Assembly: GCA_018816765.1 (NCBI GenBank)
Contig: JAHIUX010000073.1
Location: 52,882 to 116,881, forward strand
Source: Bacteroidota bacterium
GTDB taxonomy: Bacteria > Bacteroidota > Bacteroidia > Bacteroidales > F082
DNA length: 64,000 bases
Reading direction: 5' to 3'
Both the position numbers and the translations under genes were made by a program. Below are positions 53,998 through 62,178 of this stretch, in pieces. Position 1 is the stretch's first letter. Every line of letters begins with the position of its first letter. The notes under the pieces were generated by a model. That model had not been told where the DNA came from, searched no databases, and saw only the letters and a program-made list of their open reading frames with translations.

Positions 53998-54218
53998 TGT
54001 TGTATCTCCTATCTTTTAAGTGAATGAAATTGTTAATGTTTACCCCCACACCAGTCAAATTGTGTTCCAATGCAAAAAAACATTAATTTTTATGCCACAT
54101 TGGCACTTTCGTAAAAAAATAGCATGTCATATTGTCAGGCTAGCCAATTTTAAGAGTTTCTTAACAAATTAATTATCAATATTTTATTGCATAATAGCCC
54201 GGGTGCTTTACAACTGCC

Positions 54219-54226
54219 TATTTTTG
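54219..54226 (+). promoter_or_regulatory. Candidate -7 element of the second flippase gene
   Basis: TATTTTTG ends 18 bp before ATG 54245, giving a very short leader. The -33 is not evident. Confidence 0.45.
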
Positions 54227-54244
54227 CAGTAATTTTATTCGCTC

Positions 54245-55303
54245 ATGGAAGATTACAGGAAATCATTGCGGCCCGGTAAAATCATTTACCCCATATTACT
54301 TGGGTTGGGTGTGGCTTTCTGGATGCTTTACAGCAACTTCAAGCCTGAGGCGTTTTCCTTTTTCCGCTGGACCTGGCAGGCTGCCCTATGGATGTTCGTG
54401 GCCCTGCTCATGATGGGGATGCGCGACATTGCTTACGCTTTCCGGCTGCGAACCCTCACCGATGGGAGTTTCAGCCTGCGACGCTCGTTTCAGGTGATCA
54501 TGCTTTGGGAGTTCAGTTCCGCCATTTCGCCTTCGGTGGTAGGCGGCACCGGCCCGGCCATCTTTTTCCTGTATAAGGAAGGACTCAACTCGGGCAAGAG
54601 TACAGCCGTTGTGCTTACCTCGATCTTTCTCGATGAGGCATTCTTCATCCTCATGGTTCCCATACTGTATCTTATTTTTGGCACGCGTGTCTTCCCGGCC
54701 GAGGGCCTGCCTTTTGCCACAGGAGTGAAGCATATGCTGTTCATTGGTTATACGGTAATCCTTGTTTACACATTGCTGCTGGCTTATACGCTGTTTTTTA
54801 AACCCAGCTTTTTCAAATGGCTGCTTTCGTTCATTTTTCTCATCCCTTTTCTGCGCAAATGGCGGATGCGGGCACGCAAGTTATCGAACCAGCTGATCAT
54901 CACTGCACACCAACTCAAGGGCAAGACACCGGCTTACTGGATTAAGGCATCGGTAGCCACAGTGCTTTCATGGACAGGCCGTTACTGGGTGGTCAATTTT
55001 ATGTTTATGGCCTTTTTCTTCGAGAAACTGAGCTTTTCCGACCATTTGCTTGTGTATGCCAGACAACTCACCATGTGGATCATTTTGCTTGTGACACCCA
55101 CACCCGGTGGCAGCGGAGTGGCGGAGTTTATCTTCACCGATTTTCTGGGCGACCTGATTCCCAACCTGGCCTGGGCAGTGCCATTGGCCCTGTTATGGCG
55201 GCTCATCAGCTATTACCCCTATCTCTTTATTGGCGCCATCATCCTTCCGGGATGGCTGAAGAAGGTGTACAAAAAGCCACCAGTTTACAAGGTCATCGAA
55301 TAA
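54245..55303 (+). CDS. UPF0104-type membrane flippase-domain protein, second copy
   Basis: This 352-residue polytopic protein has about eight membrane helices and the family marks MRDIAYAFRLRTLTDGSFSLRRSFQVIMLWEFSSAISPSVVGGTGPAIFFLYKEG-like region, TSIFLDEAFFIL, TMWIILLVTPTPGGSGVAEFIF and ALLWRLISYYPYLFIGAI. It is homologous to the lysylphosphatidylglycerol-synthase membrane domain and to the protein at 23752-24771. The substrate is unknown. It converges with glnA, 17 bp away. Confidence 0.82.
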   Translation: MEDYRKSLRPGKIIYPILLGLGVAFWMLYSNFKPEAFSFFRWTWQAALWMFVALLMMGMRDIAYAFRLRTLTDGSFSLRRSFQVIMLWEFSSAISPSVVGGTGPAIFFLYKEGLNSGKSTAVVLTSIFLDEAFFILMVPILYLIFGTRVFPAEGLPFATGVKHMLFIGYTVILVYTLLLAYTLFFKPSFFKWLLSFIFLIPFLRKWRMRARKLSNQLIITAHQLKGKTPAYWIKASVATVLSWTGRYWVVNFMFMAFFFEKLSFSDHLLVYARQLTMWIILLVTPTPGGSGVAEFIFTDFLGDLIPNLAWAVPLALLWRLISYYPYLFIGAIILPGWLKKVYKKPPVYKVIE

Positions 55304-55320
55304 GGTATTCTTCTCTTCTG

Positions 55321-56823
55321 TTATCCGCAGTGGAAGTAACGGGTAACCAGGTCAAGAATTTTCACCTCATCATGGCCCAGCTCACTCCTCAGGTTCTTGT
55401 CGTTGTAACGGCTCAAATATTCCACTAGGAAATCGATCAGGCTTTCAGGGAAGACCGCCTTAGCGGTATATAGCGCCTTGTGCTGGCGGAGTGCTTCAGC
55501 CGATTCGACACAGCAGGAAGGAAGCTGTTCAAGCTCACTTTGCTTGTTCTTGTTGGCTTCATCAAAAATATTCACATCCACATAGGTCTTTTCGGCGAAG
55601 GCAAGCGGGTTTTTCATTTCAAATCCATACCGTGCTGCCACAGTGAGGCCGGCCATCAGCAGGTAAATATCGGCTGATCCATCGGGGGCCCGGAATTCGA
55701 CAGTTTGTTTCTGGCTGAAATCGAGTTTCACTGGTTTTTCGTTCGGGTTGGCGTCGGCGATCATGTCTTTGGCAGTCGACCATCCCAACGGAACGCGCAC
55801 CAGCACCGACCTGTTCCTGTCGCCCCAGCAAATGTTTGTGGGCGCTTCCTGGTGAGGCACCAGCCTGAAATAAGATGTTGGGTTGGTATTTCCAAAAGCC
55901 GTTAATGAAGCTGCCAGGCTCAGGTATCCGGCAATGGCTTTGCGGGCTTCTTCGCTGAGCTGCCCGTTTTTCATCATCACGCTCTTTCCGTTTTTCATCA
56001 GTCGGGTATGGATGTGCATGCCACTACCAGCCTTGCCCACGGTGATCTTGGGTGCAAAGGTGATGGTTACGCCGTAGCGATAAGCCAGTTTCCGCATGAT
56101 CCACTTGGCAATCACCAGCTGGTCGGCGGCATCTTCCACATTGGTAGGCAGGAATTCGATTTCGTTTTGCTCATATAGTTTTCCACCCATGGTGAAATTG
56201 CCCACCTCGGAATGCCCGTATTTGATCTGGCCGCCACTCTGTGCGATCAGTTGCATGGCTTCGCGCCTGTATTCGCTCCATTTGTTGAAGGGCGATGATT
56301 CATGATATCCTTTCTGGTTCACCGCCGGATAAAGGTCGAGGTCGTCGCTGATGATGTAATATTCGAGCTCGCCCATGGTTTCGAATACCAAACCGGTAGT
56401 CTCCTGCATTTGTTGATGGGCTTTTTTCAAAATGTATTCCGGCGAACTTTCCCACGGATTGCCATGCCTGTCGTAAAACGAGCAGAGCAGGTCGAGTGTG
56501 GGCACTTCGGAAAACGGATTCAGAAAGGCAGTGCGGTATTTGGGAATCACATACAGGTCGCTCGATCCTGATTCAACGAACGGAAACAGGCTTGATCCAT
56601 CGACACGTTCACCGGCCGACAACACCATTTCGAGGTGGTCAAGGCTGTTGATGATGAAGTTCAGGGTTTTTAACCTGCCGTCCCAGCCAACATACCTGAA
56701 ATTGATCATCTCGATGTCATTGTCTTCGATGTAGCGCATCAGGTCGGCACGGGTAAATTCCGAAGCGGGCTTGTTCAGGTATTGAACCAAGGGGTTCGGA
56801 TTCATGGCAGTGAACTCATTCAT
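55321..56823 (-). CDS. glnA: Glutamine synthetase, type I-like
   Basis: This 500-residue cytoplasmic enzyme makes glutamine from glutamate, ammonia and ATP. The beta-grasp N-domain holds NFRYVGWDGRLKTLNF and GERVDGSS. The catalytic domain has MGELEYYII, the metal motif GSGMHIHTRL, and ATP/glutamate-site motifs NPTSYFRLVPHQEAPTNICWGDRNRS and VEFRAPDGSADIYLLMAGL. The adenylylation-site sequence NLYDLP of enterobacterial GS is absent. Its upstream gap with terC carries the inverted repeat at 56918-56936. ATG at residue 7 is an alternative start. Confidence 0.92.
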   Translation of the reverse strand: MNEFTAMNPNPLVQYLNKPASEFTRADLMRYIEDNDIEMINFRYVGWDGRLKTLNFIINSLDHLEMVLSAGERVDGSSLFPFVESGSSDLYVIPKYRTAFLNPFSEVPTLDLLCSFYDRHGNPWESSPEYILKKAHQQMQETTGLVFETMGELEYYIISDDLDLYPAVNQKGYHESSPFNKWSEYRREAMQLIAQSGGQIKYGHSEVGNFTMGGKLYEQNEIEFLPTNVEDAADQLVIAKWIMRKLAYRYGVTITFAPKITVGKAGSGMHIHTRLMKNGKSVMMKNGQLSEEARKAIAGYLSLAASLTAFGNTNPTSYFRLVPHQEAPTNICWGDRNRSVLVRVPLGWSTAKDMIADANPNEKPVKLDFSQKQTVEFRAPDGSADIYLLMAGLTVAARYGFEMKNPLAFAEKTYVDVNIFDEANKNKQSELEQLPSCCVESAEALRQHKALYTAKAVFPESLIDFLVEYLSRYNDKNLRSELGHDEVKILDLVTRYFHCG

Positions 56824-56864
56824 GGAGTAACTATTTTAACGGTTTTTAAGTCTTGAATTTGCTG

Positions 56865-56872
56865 CAAACATA
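56865..56872 (-). promoter_or_regulatory. Candidate -7 element of glnA
   Basis: TATGTTTG on the minus strand, 42 bp upstream of ATG 56823, fits TAnnTTTG. No -33 TTG stands at the usual spacing. Confidence 0.45.
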
Positions 56873-56917
56873 GTGAAAATGGGCAAATCCGTGAGGCTGT
56901 CGACTGGCTTCAATTAA

Positions 56918-56936
56918 ATTTATAACGGTTATAAAT
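56918..56936. promoter_or_regulatory. Perfect 9-1-9 inverted repeat, candidate operator
   Basis: ATTTATAAC-G-GTTATAAAT is a perfect palindrome with one central base in the divergent glnA/terC gap. It overlaps the -33 region of the terC promoter (TACATTTG at 56950-56957) and lies upstream of the glnA -7 element. Size and position suit a dimeric repressor site. It does not match a metal-regulator box that I can name with confidence. Confidence 0.6.
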
Positions 56937-56949
56937 AGCAGAAAAACTG

Positions 56950-56957
56950 TACATTTG
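56950..56957 (+). promoter_or_regulatory. Candidate -7 element of terC
   Basis: TACATTTG ends 26 bp before ATG 56984. The palindrome at 56918-56936 covers the place where a -33 box would sit. Confidence 0.5.
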
Positions 56958-56983
56958 CCAACTTATACGATACACCATTGCAT

Positions 56984-58051
56984 ATGATAAGCAGTGAATT
57001 TATTTTTTTCGGTTCGTTTCTTGTCTTTATCGCGCTGATTCTTGCCCTCGACCTGGGTGTGTTTCACAAAAGCGCACACACAGTCGGGTTTAGGGAGGCG
57101 GTTGGCTGGACCATTGTCTGGATCGGTCTGGGACTATCATTCTACTTTTTCCTGCTGCAATTCGGTCACCTGGTGCACGATCCGAAAGATCCGGAAGCAC
57201 TGAAACACCTCATCACCAAATTCCGCCATCCGATTCATCCCGACTATGGCAATTTTGATGCTGCATTGCGCACCTATCGCCAGAATCTAGGCCTGGAATA
57301 CCTCACCGGTTACCTCATCGAAAAGGCACTTTCAGTCGACAATATTTTTGTTATCTATCTGATATTTATTACCTTCAGTGTAAATACCCGCTACTACCAC
57401 AAGGTGCTTTTCTGGGGGATTCTCGGCGCCATCGTGATGCGTTTTGTATTTATTTTCCTTAGTTCGGCCCTCATTCAGGAATTTTCATGGGTGCTTTATC
57501 TCTTCGGTTTATTGCTGATTTATACCGGCATTCACATGTTTATGAGCCGCAACAAAGCGGAAAAAATCGATAAGGAAAAGCATCCTGTTGTGCGCTTTGC
57601 ATCGCGCCTGCTACCTTTGGATGCCAGTTATGAAGGGGGACGGTTTTTTGTGAAGAAAAATGGCAAGCGGTTTATGACCACGCTGTTCCTCACCTTGCTG
57701 GTGATCGAATTCAGTGATGTGGTGTTTGCGGTCGACTCAGTGCCGGCAATCTTTTCGGTGACAAAAGATCCATACATTGTGTTCTTTTCCAACATTTTTG
57801 CCATCCTTGGACTGCGTTCGCTCTTCTTCGTTATCAGTCAGATCATCCATATGTTTTATTACCTCAAACATGGTTTGTCGATCCTGCTGGTGTTTATCGG
57901 CAGTAAAATGATGGTACATGAATGGCTCGACGATCTTGGTTTCACCACCAACCATTCGTTGCTGATTGTGGCAGGCATCATTGCTCTGAGTATCTTGCTG
58001 TCATTGGCGCGCAATCACCGCCTGAAAAAGGCCGGCAAAGCCACTTCTTAA
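56984..58051 (+). CDS. TerC family integral membrane protein
   Basis: From ATG 56984 (a TTG at 56978 two codons earlier is less likely) the protein has 355 residues and about eight membrane helices. TerC marks are LILALDLGVFHK (conserved Asp in helix 1), IEKALSVDNIFVIYLIF and VIEFSDVVFAVDSVPAIFSVTKDPYIVFFSNIFAILGLRSLFF-like helix with the Asp/Asn pair. The family is linked to manganese export and to supplying metalated secreted enzymes in Bacillus, and to tellurite resistance in plasmid operons; no ter stress genes are here, so metal homeostasis is the better guess. The length matches the Alx-type members. Confidence 0.92.
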   Translation: MISSEFIFFGSFLVFIALILALDLGVFHKSAHTVGFREAVGWTIVWIGLGLSFYFFLLQFGHLVHDPKDPEALKHLITKFRHPIHPDYGNFDAALRTYRQNLGLEYLTGYLIEKALSVDNIFVIYLIFITFSVNTRYYHKVLFWGILGAIVMRFVFIFLSSALIQEFSWVLYLFGLLLIYTGIHMFMSRNKAEKIDKEKHPVVRFASRLLPLDASYEGGRFFVKKNGKRFMTTLFLTLLVIEFSDVVFAVDSVPAIFSVTKDPYIVFFSNIFAILGLRSLFFVISQIIHMFYYLKHGLSILLVFIGSKMMVHEWLDDLGFTTNHSLLIVAGIIALSILLSLARNHRLKKAGKATS

Positions 58052-58077
58052 GGCCACGATCGTGCTGCTTGGTAAGT

Positions 58078-59175
58078 CTATTTCTCTTCCTGCTTCCCGA
58101 AGTACTTTTCGAGCAACCCGGTAGCGGCCTGGTAGGCGCTGATGCTGTTTTCGGTGATCAGCTGTTCGAGCGCCGGCAACGACTCATTCACATTGCGGTC
58201 AGCAAAAAAATGCGCCTTCAGCTGAATATCAATGTAGTCATACATCACCTGAACAGCCTGGCTGAGGCGTTTTTTGGCCAGATAGCCATTCAGTTCTGTT
58301 TTGGCGATGTAATCGGTGACCATTTTCCAAACACCATCGATATTGACGTTGGTGAGTGCCGAGCATGTTGTCACGACAGGACTCACGCCTGAGGCAGGTT
58401 GCGGAAACAGGTGAAGGGCCATCTCGCACTCCGACCGCGCTTTTGCTGCCCTGATCAGGTTGTCGCCATCAGCCTTGTTGATGGCAATGCCATCGGCCAT
58501 CTCCATGATACCCCTTTTGATTCCCTGCAGCTCGTCGCCGGCGCCGCTGATCATGAGCAGCAGAAAAAAGTCGACCATGGAATGCACGGCTGTTTCCGAT
58601 TGGCCCACACCAACAGTTTCAACAATCACGGTATCGAAACCGGCTGCTTCGCACAGCACAATCGTTTCGCGGGTTTTCCTGGCCACACCTCCAAGTGTGC
58701 CGGCCGAAGCTGATGGCCTGATATAGGCGGCGGGCTGGTTGGCCAGTTGTTCCATCCGGGTTTTATCGCCCAAAATGCTGCCTTTCGAACGTTGGCTGCT
58801 GGGGTCGATGGCGAGCACGGCCACCTTTTTTCCCTGATTGATCAGGAACATGCCAAGTGCCTCAATAAAGGTGCTTTTACCGGCACCCGGGACTCCGGTT
58901 ATTCCCAAACGAATGGCTTTCCCTGAAAAAGGCAGACAGGCAGTAATCACCTCCTGTGCCAGCTGCTGATGTGCAGGCAAGGCGCTTTCTACAAGCGTGA
59001 TGGCTTTGCTTAGCAACACAATATCACCATTTTGAATACCCTGAATATATGTTTCAGCGGGCAAAAGATTCTGTTTTAATGCCTTCAGTCGCTCAACAGC
59101 ATGTACATTGACCATTTCAGGTGTCTCGATTCCTTCATTTACCCTAAGCGCACTTTCTGTTTTCTTCTTTTCCAT
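58078..59175 (-). CDS. meaB: Methylmalonyl-CoA mutase-associated GTPase chaperone MeaB/ArgK
   Basis: This 365-residue G3E-family P-loop GTPase protects and reloads adenosylcobalamin in methylmalonyl-CoA mutase. Walker A is GVPGAGKS (residues 94-101) after IRLGIT. The family marks VAVLAIDPSSQRSKGSILGDKTRM, AYIRPSASAGTLGGVARKTRE, DTVIVETVGVGQSE and the NKADGD guanine-specificity motif are present. The substrate complex is encoded 50 kb away by mutAB (4405-8480), so this is an unlinked partner in the same window. Confidence 0.94.
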   Translation of the reverse strand: MEKKKTESALRVNEGIETPEMVNVHAVERLKALKQNLLPAETYIQGIQNGDIVLLSKAITLVESALPAHQQLAQEVITACLPFSGKAIRLGITGVPGAGKSTFIEALGMFLINQGKKVAVLAIDPSSQRSKGSILGDKTRMEQLANQPAAYIRPSASAGTLGGVARKTRETIVLCEAAGFDTVIVETVGVGQSETAVHSMVDFFLLLMISGAGDELQGIKRGIMEMADGIAINKADGDNLIRAAKARSECEMALHLFPQPASGVSPVVTTCSALTNVNIDGVWKMVTDYIAKTELNGYLAKKRLSQAVQVMYDYIDIQLKAHFFADRNVNESLPALEQLITENSISAYQAATGLLEKYFGKQEEK

Positions 59176-59242
59176 TATCGGCTGATTGAGTGCATAAAAT
59201 TAGCATTTTGTTGGCGTGTTTTTGGGATGAGGGTTTTATTGC

Positions 59243-61039
59243 CTAATAAGCAAGGCATTTGCTCACAACACAAAACGATGCAGTTTTAATCACACAAAGG
59301 TATATCCCGCTGCCATTAGTTGGTTTTTGCCATGTCCAGCTATTTCTCCCCGGAGCCAGGCTGCCAAGGTCAACAGATTCAACCAGGCTGCCAATTTGAT
59401 TATAGCATTCAATTTGTACATTTTCGCCTGATTGCAACTCGAAAGCAATAGTAATTTCGTTGTTAAACGGATTTGGGTATGCCGGCAGCAGTTTCACAGG
59501 CGCTTGCGTGTTTGTTTCGGGTAGGTGATCAGGAAGCCCGATCATGTGATAAGAAACCGCGAAAAGCCCAGCAGTATTTGCCGGAACCGTAAGCAACCTG
59601 CTAATTGCATTATAATTGGTGTACATCTGATTATTATGTTTCACTGAAGCAATTTGCAACTTCTCAAAGTCAACGGCCAATGGATTCATGCTCAATACCC
59701 GTTCATATGGTGCTGATTTATAATCATAGTAAAGCGTAGCTGTATCGCGTTGAAGCACCAGCTTAGCATACAAATAGGAATAATAAGCTGTTTCGATAGA
59801 GTGGTAAGCTGCCTTCCCCTGGCTGCCCTTGTTTTCGTCCCAATAGCCTCCGCTGTAATATACGCGGCCACCCTCACGCGCTCTGTCGGCATACACTTCG
59901 CCATATTGGTCATCAACAAAATAGCGCATAAAGAAATCAAGGCTTTCATCGGCCATTTTCAGGTATTTTACCTCACGCGTGGTCTCCCAAAGCAAAAGGC
60001 CTGAGGTGATTGCCTGCTCCACCTGCCACCAGGCTTTTGCAGTGTCGTAAGCTCCATACATATACATATCGCCTGTGAAACGGTCATAATCCTTATAAGG
60101 TCCGCCATATGTGTGGTCGTATCCCTTAGCGAGTACATGGTCGACCAACATCTTTGCTGCCTCCAGTGTTTCCTGGTCGCCGGTCATTTTGTAGATACGG
60201 TTCAGACACCAGGCTGTTTTTAACACATGGCCAATGATTGTTCGGCGCTCAGCAGTCTTTTCAATCCAGTTGCTATTGTACATTTCAGCAAAGCCAATGC
60301 CGGAGGGGACCATGGTAGGAATCATTTTTGTAAGTATATTGTCACGCAATGACAGCAACCGATTATGGTAATTTTCACTGCCGGTTAACAACCACAAATT
60401 CCACAGATGTGTGGTGATTGCATCAACAGTTGCATTGAAACTCTTGCCATTTCCATTCTGTCCGTTTCTGTCAGCCACATCAAAATATCCAAACAAGCTG
60501 TCGCGGTCGTCCCATAAGGCACTTTCAACAAACGCGAGTCCGTTGTCAATCGTTTGTTTTCCAAGCGTGTCCTGCGTTGCTTCCCAATAAGCCATCAAGC
60601 CCAACAGGGCATAATGCTGATCAAACGCTTTTTTCGAACCAAGGTAAGGATTACTGCCATTGCGGTTTGAGGTGGCATACCATCCACCATAAGTATTGTC
60701 CCACAAATGGTTGGACATGAAATCGAGGGCTGTTTTGGCATATGCCAAATAGGCAGTGTCGCCGGTGAGCATAAAGGCCTTACTGAAACCGTAAGCGTTT
60801 CTTGACAGCGAAACCAACCCTTTTTTATTTGTATTAAGCACATTGCCTGAACGGCCAATATCCATGAAATAGCCACCATATTGCAGGTCCTTGGTTTGTG
60901 ACCAGAAACCGGCGCAATCTTGAACATAGTCGATTAACAGACCAGGCTCATTCAGGTACTGGCAATTTGTGTTATACTGGGCCAGCATGGGAAAACCTAT
61001 ACCGAATTGAAGGACGAAGAAAAGCAGAAATTTTTTCAT
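59243..61039 (-). CDS. T9SS-exported AGE-fold (N-acylglucosamine 2-epimerase-like) protein
   Basis: From ATG 61039 (MKKFLLFFVLQFGIGFPMLAQ; the frame extends 7 codons upstream) the protein has 598 residues with a signal peptide. The body (about 25-440) is an alpha/alpha-six-barrel with AGE-like motifs: GWYATSNRNG, RRTIIGHVLKTAWCLNRIYKMTGD, DTAKAWWQVEQAITSGLLLWETT and YYSGGYWDENKGSQGKAAYHSIETAYYSYLYAK. The C-terminal 80 residues, from KLLPAYPNPFNNEITIAFELQSG to GSGIYLCVIKTA, are a type A T9SS sorting domain. So an enzyme fold usually found inside the cell appears secreted to the surface. Exact activity (epimerase, isomerase or lyase-type) is unknown. Confidence 0.82.
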   Translation of the reverse strand: MKKFLLFFVLQFGIGFPMLAQYNTNCQYLNEPGLLIDYVQDCAGFWSQTKDLQYGGYFMDIGRSGNVLNTNKKGLVSLSRNAYGFSKAFMLTGDTAYLAYAKTALDFMSNHLWDNTYGGWYATSNRNGSNPYLGSKKAFDQHYALLGLMAYWEATQDTLGKQTIDNGLAFVESALWDDRDSLFGYFDVADRNGQNGNGKSFNATVDAITTHLWNLWLLTGSENYHNRLLSLRDNILTKMIPTMVPSGIGFAEMYNSNWIEKTAERRTIIGHVLKTAWCLNRIYKMTGDQETLEAAKMLVDHVLAKGYDHTYGGPYKDYDRFTGDMYMYGAYDTAKAWWQVEQAITSGLLLWETTREVKYLKMADESLDFFMRYFVDDQYGEVYADRAREGGRVYYSGGYWDENKGSQGKAAYHSIETAYYSYLYAKLVLQRDTATLYYDYKSAPYERVLSMNPLAVDFEKLQIASVKHNNQMYTNYNAISRLLTVPANTAGLFAVSYHMIGLPDHLPETNTQAPVKLLPAYPNPFNNEITIAFELQSGENVQIECYNQIGSLVESVDLGSLAPGRNSWTWQKPTNGSGIYLCVIKTASFCVVSKCLAY

Positions 61040-61150
61040 GGACTTAGATGTAATATGCAAAATAACACAAAATCAGGGAAAGTGATCCTGTGTAGCATTA
61101 GTGGAAGAAACAAAGTTCGATTCCGCATCTATGAATTATCCCCCAATTTG

Positions 61151-61181
61151 TTGATCAATGTTCCAAAAAGGTTTACTTTTG
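61151..61181 (+). promoter_or_regulatory. Full Bacteroidota promoter of tRNA-Lys
   Basis: TTG at 61151-61153 and TACTTTTG at 61174-61181 are separated by 20 bp, the standard -33/-7 arrangement. The start would fall a few bases before the tRNA at 61193. Confidence 0.75.
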
Positions 61182-61192
61182 CAGCCTTAAAT

Positions 61193-61268
<76 letters not shown>

Positions 61269-61270
61269 CT

Positions 61271-61303
61271 AAAAGGTTCTGTTTTCACAGGGCCTTTTTT
61301 TTA
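61271..61303 (+). terminator. Intrinsic terminator of tRNA-Lys
   Basis: AAAAGG (61271-61276) with CCTTTT (61293-61298) and CTGT with ACAG inside, separated by a 2x2 internal loop and a TTTC tip, are followed by a T-rich run. It starts 2 bp after the CCA. Confidence 0.8.
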
Positions 61304-61660
61304 TTTCTTCTATGCAACTGATTCACTAAACTTTGCCTGTTAAATGGATTTTTCCACCGAATAACACATACCAGGATGCATTTTTTGTCAAATGTTTGAA
61401 ATTTACAGGATTAATGGATTAAAATTTTTAGGGACCATTTTGCGTGCTGATGCTTAGGATTTTTCGTTCCTGGAAATTAAGGAAGCATAGGTCATATAAA
61501 TCTCAACTATTTCATTTTATGTACTTTAAACTGGTTTTAACCTACAAAACCATTTCGCTGAAAAGCTTTTCCTGAAGCAAAGAAAACAAGCTCAACACCA
61601 TAGTAAAAGCAAGATGGATGTGATATTTTTTTCTGAAAAACAGTTATTTACGGAAAAATA
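61304..61660. other. Intergenic region between tRNA-Lys terminator and the RRM promoter
   Basis: AT-rich, with no coding frame of note, no repeat array and no clear hairpin. Nothing supportable is seen apart from the promoter that begins at 61661. Confidence 0.5.
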
Positions 61661-61691
61661 TTGATTTGGTATATGAAAAGTACTATCTTTG
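61661..61691 (+). promoter_or_regulatory. Full promoter of the RRM protein gene
   Basis: TTG at 61661-61663, a 20-bp spacer and TATCTTTG at 61684-61691 match the -33/-7 consensus. It predicts a 5' leader of about 125 nt before ATG 61823, long for this genome. The leader contains the palindrome ATCAATTGAT and a small TTTT/AAAA hairpin near 61781-61798. Confidence 0.7.
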
Positions 61692-61822
61692 TTGCGGTTT
61701 AATTCTATTCCTTTTCACAAAGAAAAGTTGATCTGATGTGTAATTGTTAGCTCACCCTTCTAATTATCAATTGATTTTACTGCCTTTTTGAAAAGCATCA
61801 TGTACAATTTATTTTTTATCAA

Positions 61823-62101
61823 ATGAACATTTTTGTTGCAAAACTGAACTTCAAGACCACCAGCGAAGACCTGTTGGCACTTTTCGAACAATTTGGCGAA
61901 GTTTCTTCAGCCAAAGTCATCGTTGACAATATGACGAACAGATCCAAAGGATTTGGATTCGTTGAAATGCCCGACGAAACCCAGGCAAATGCGGCCATTA
62001 ACGCATTGAACGAATCAACTGTCGATGGCAGGACAATCGTTGTGAACAAAGCCCGTCCAAAAACTGAAAACAACAGTGGCGGATACCGCAATCGTTACTA
62101 A
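61823..62101 (+). CDS. RRM-domain RNA-binding protein
   Basis: This 92-residue single-RRM protein has RNP2 as IFVAKL (residues 3-8) and RNP1 as KGFGFVEM (about 42-49), with aromatic residues at the RNA-contact positions, and a short basic Gly/Tyr/Arg tail (SGGYRNRY). Such proteins are abundant in Bacteroidota and cyanobacteria as cold-induced or post-transcriptional regulators. The unusually long leader suggests leader-mediated control. It is followed by a strong terminator. Confidence 0.95.
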   Translation: MNIFVAKLNFKTTSEDLLALFEQFGEVSSAKVIVDNMTNRSKGFGFVEMPDETQANAAINALNESTVDGRTIVVNKARPKTENNSGGYRNRY

Positions 62102-62129
62102 GATACTCCGAGTACTAAAGTATAACGTG

Positions 62130-62164
62130 AAGAGGCCTTCCAACAGTGGGCCTCTTTTTTTTGT
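62130..62164 (+). terminator. Intrinsic terminator of the RRM gene
   Basis: AAGAGGCC (62130-62137) pairs with GGCCTCTT (62149-62156) around an 11-nt loop, followed by a run of T residues. Confidence 0.9.
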
Positions 62165-62178
62165 GCCCGGCTGATTGC

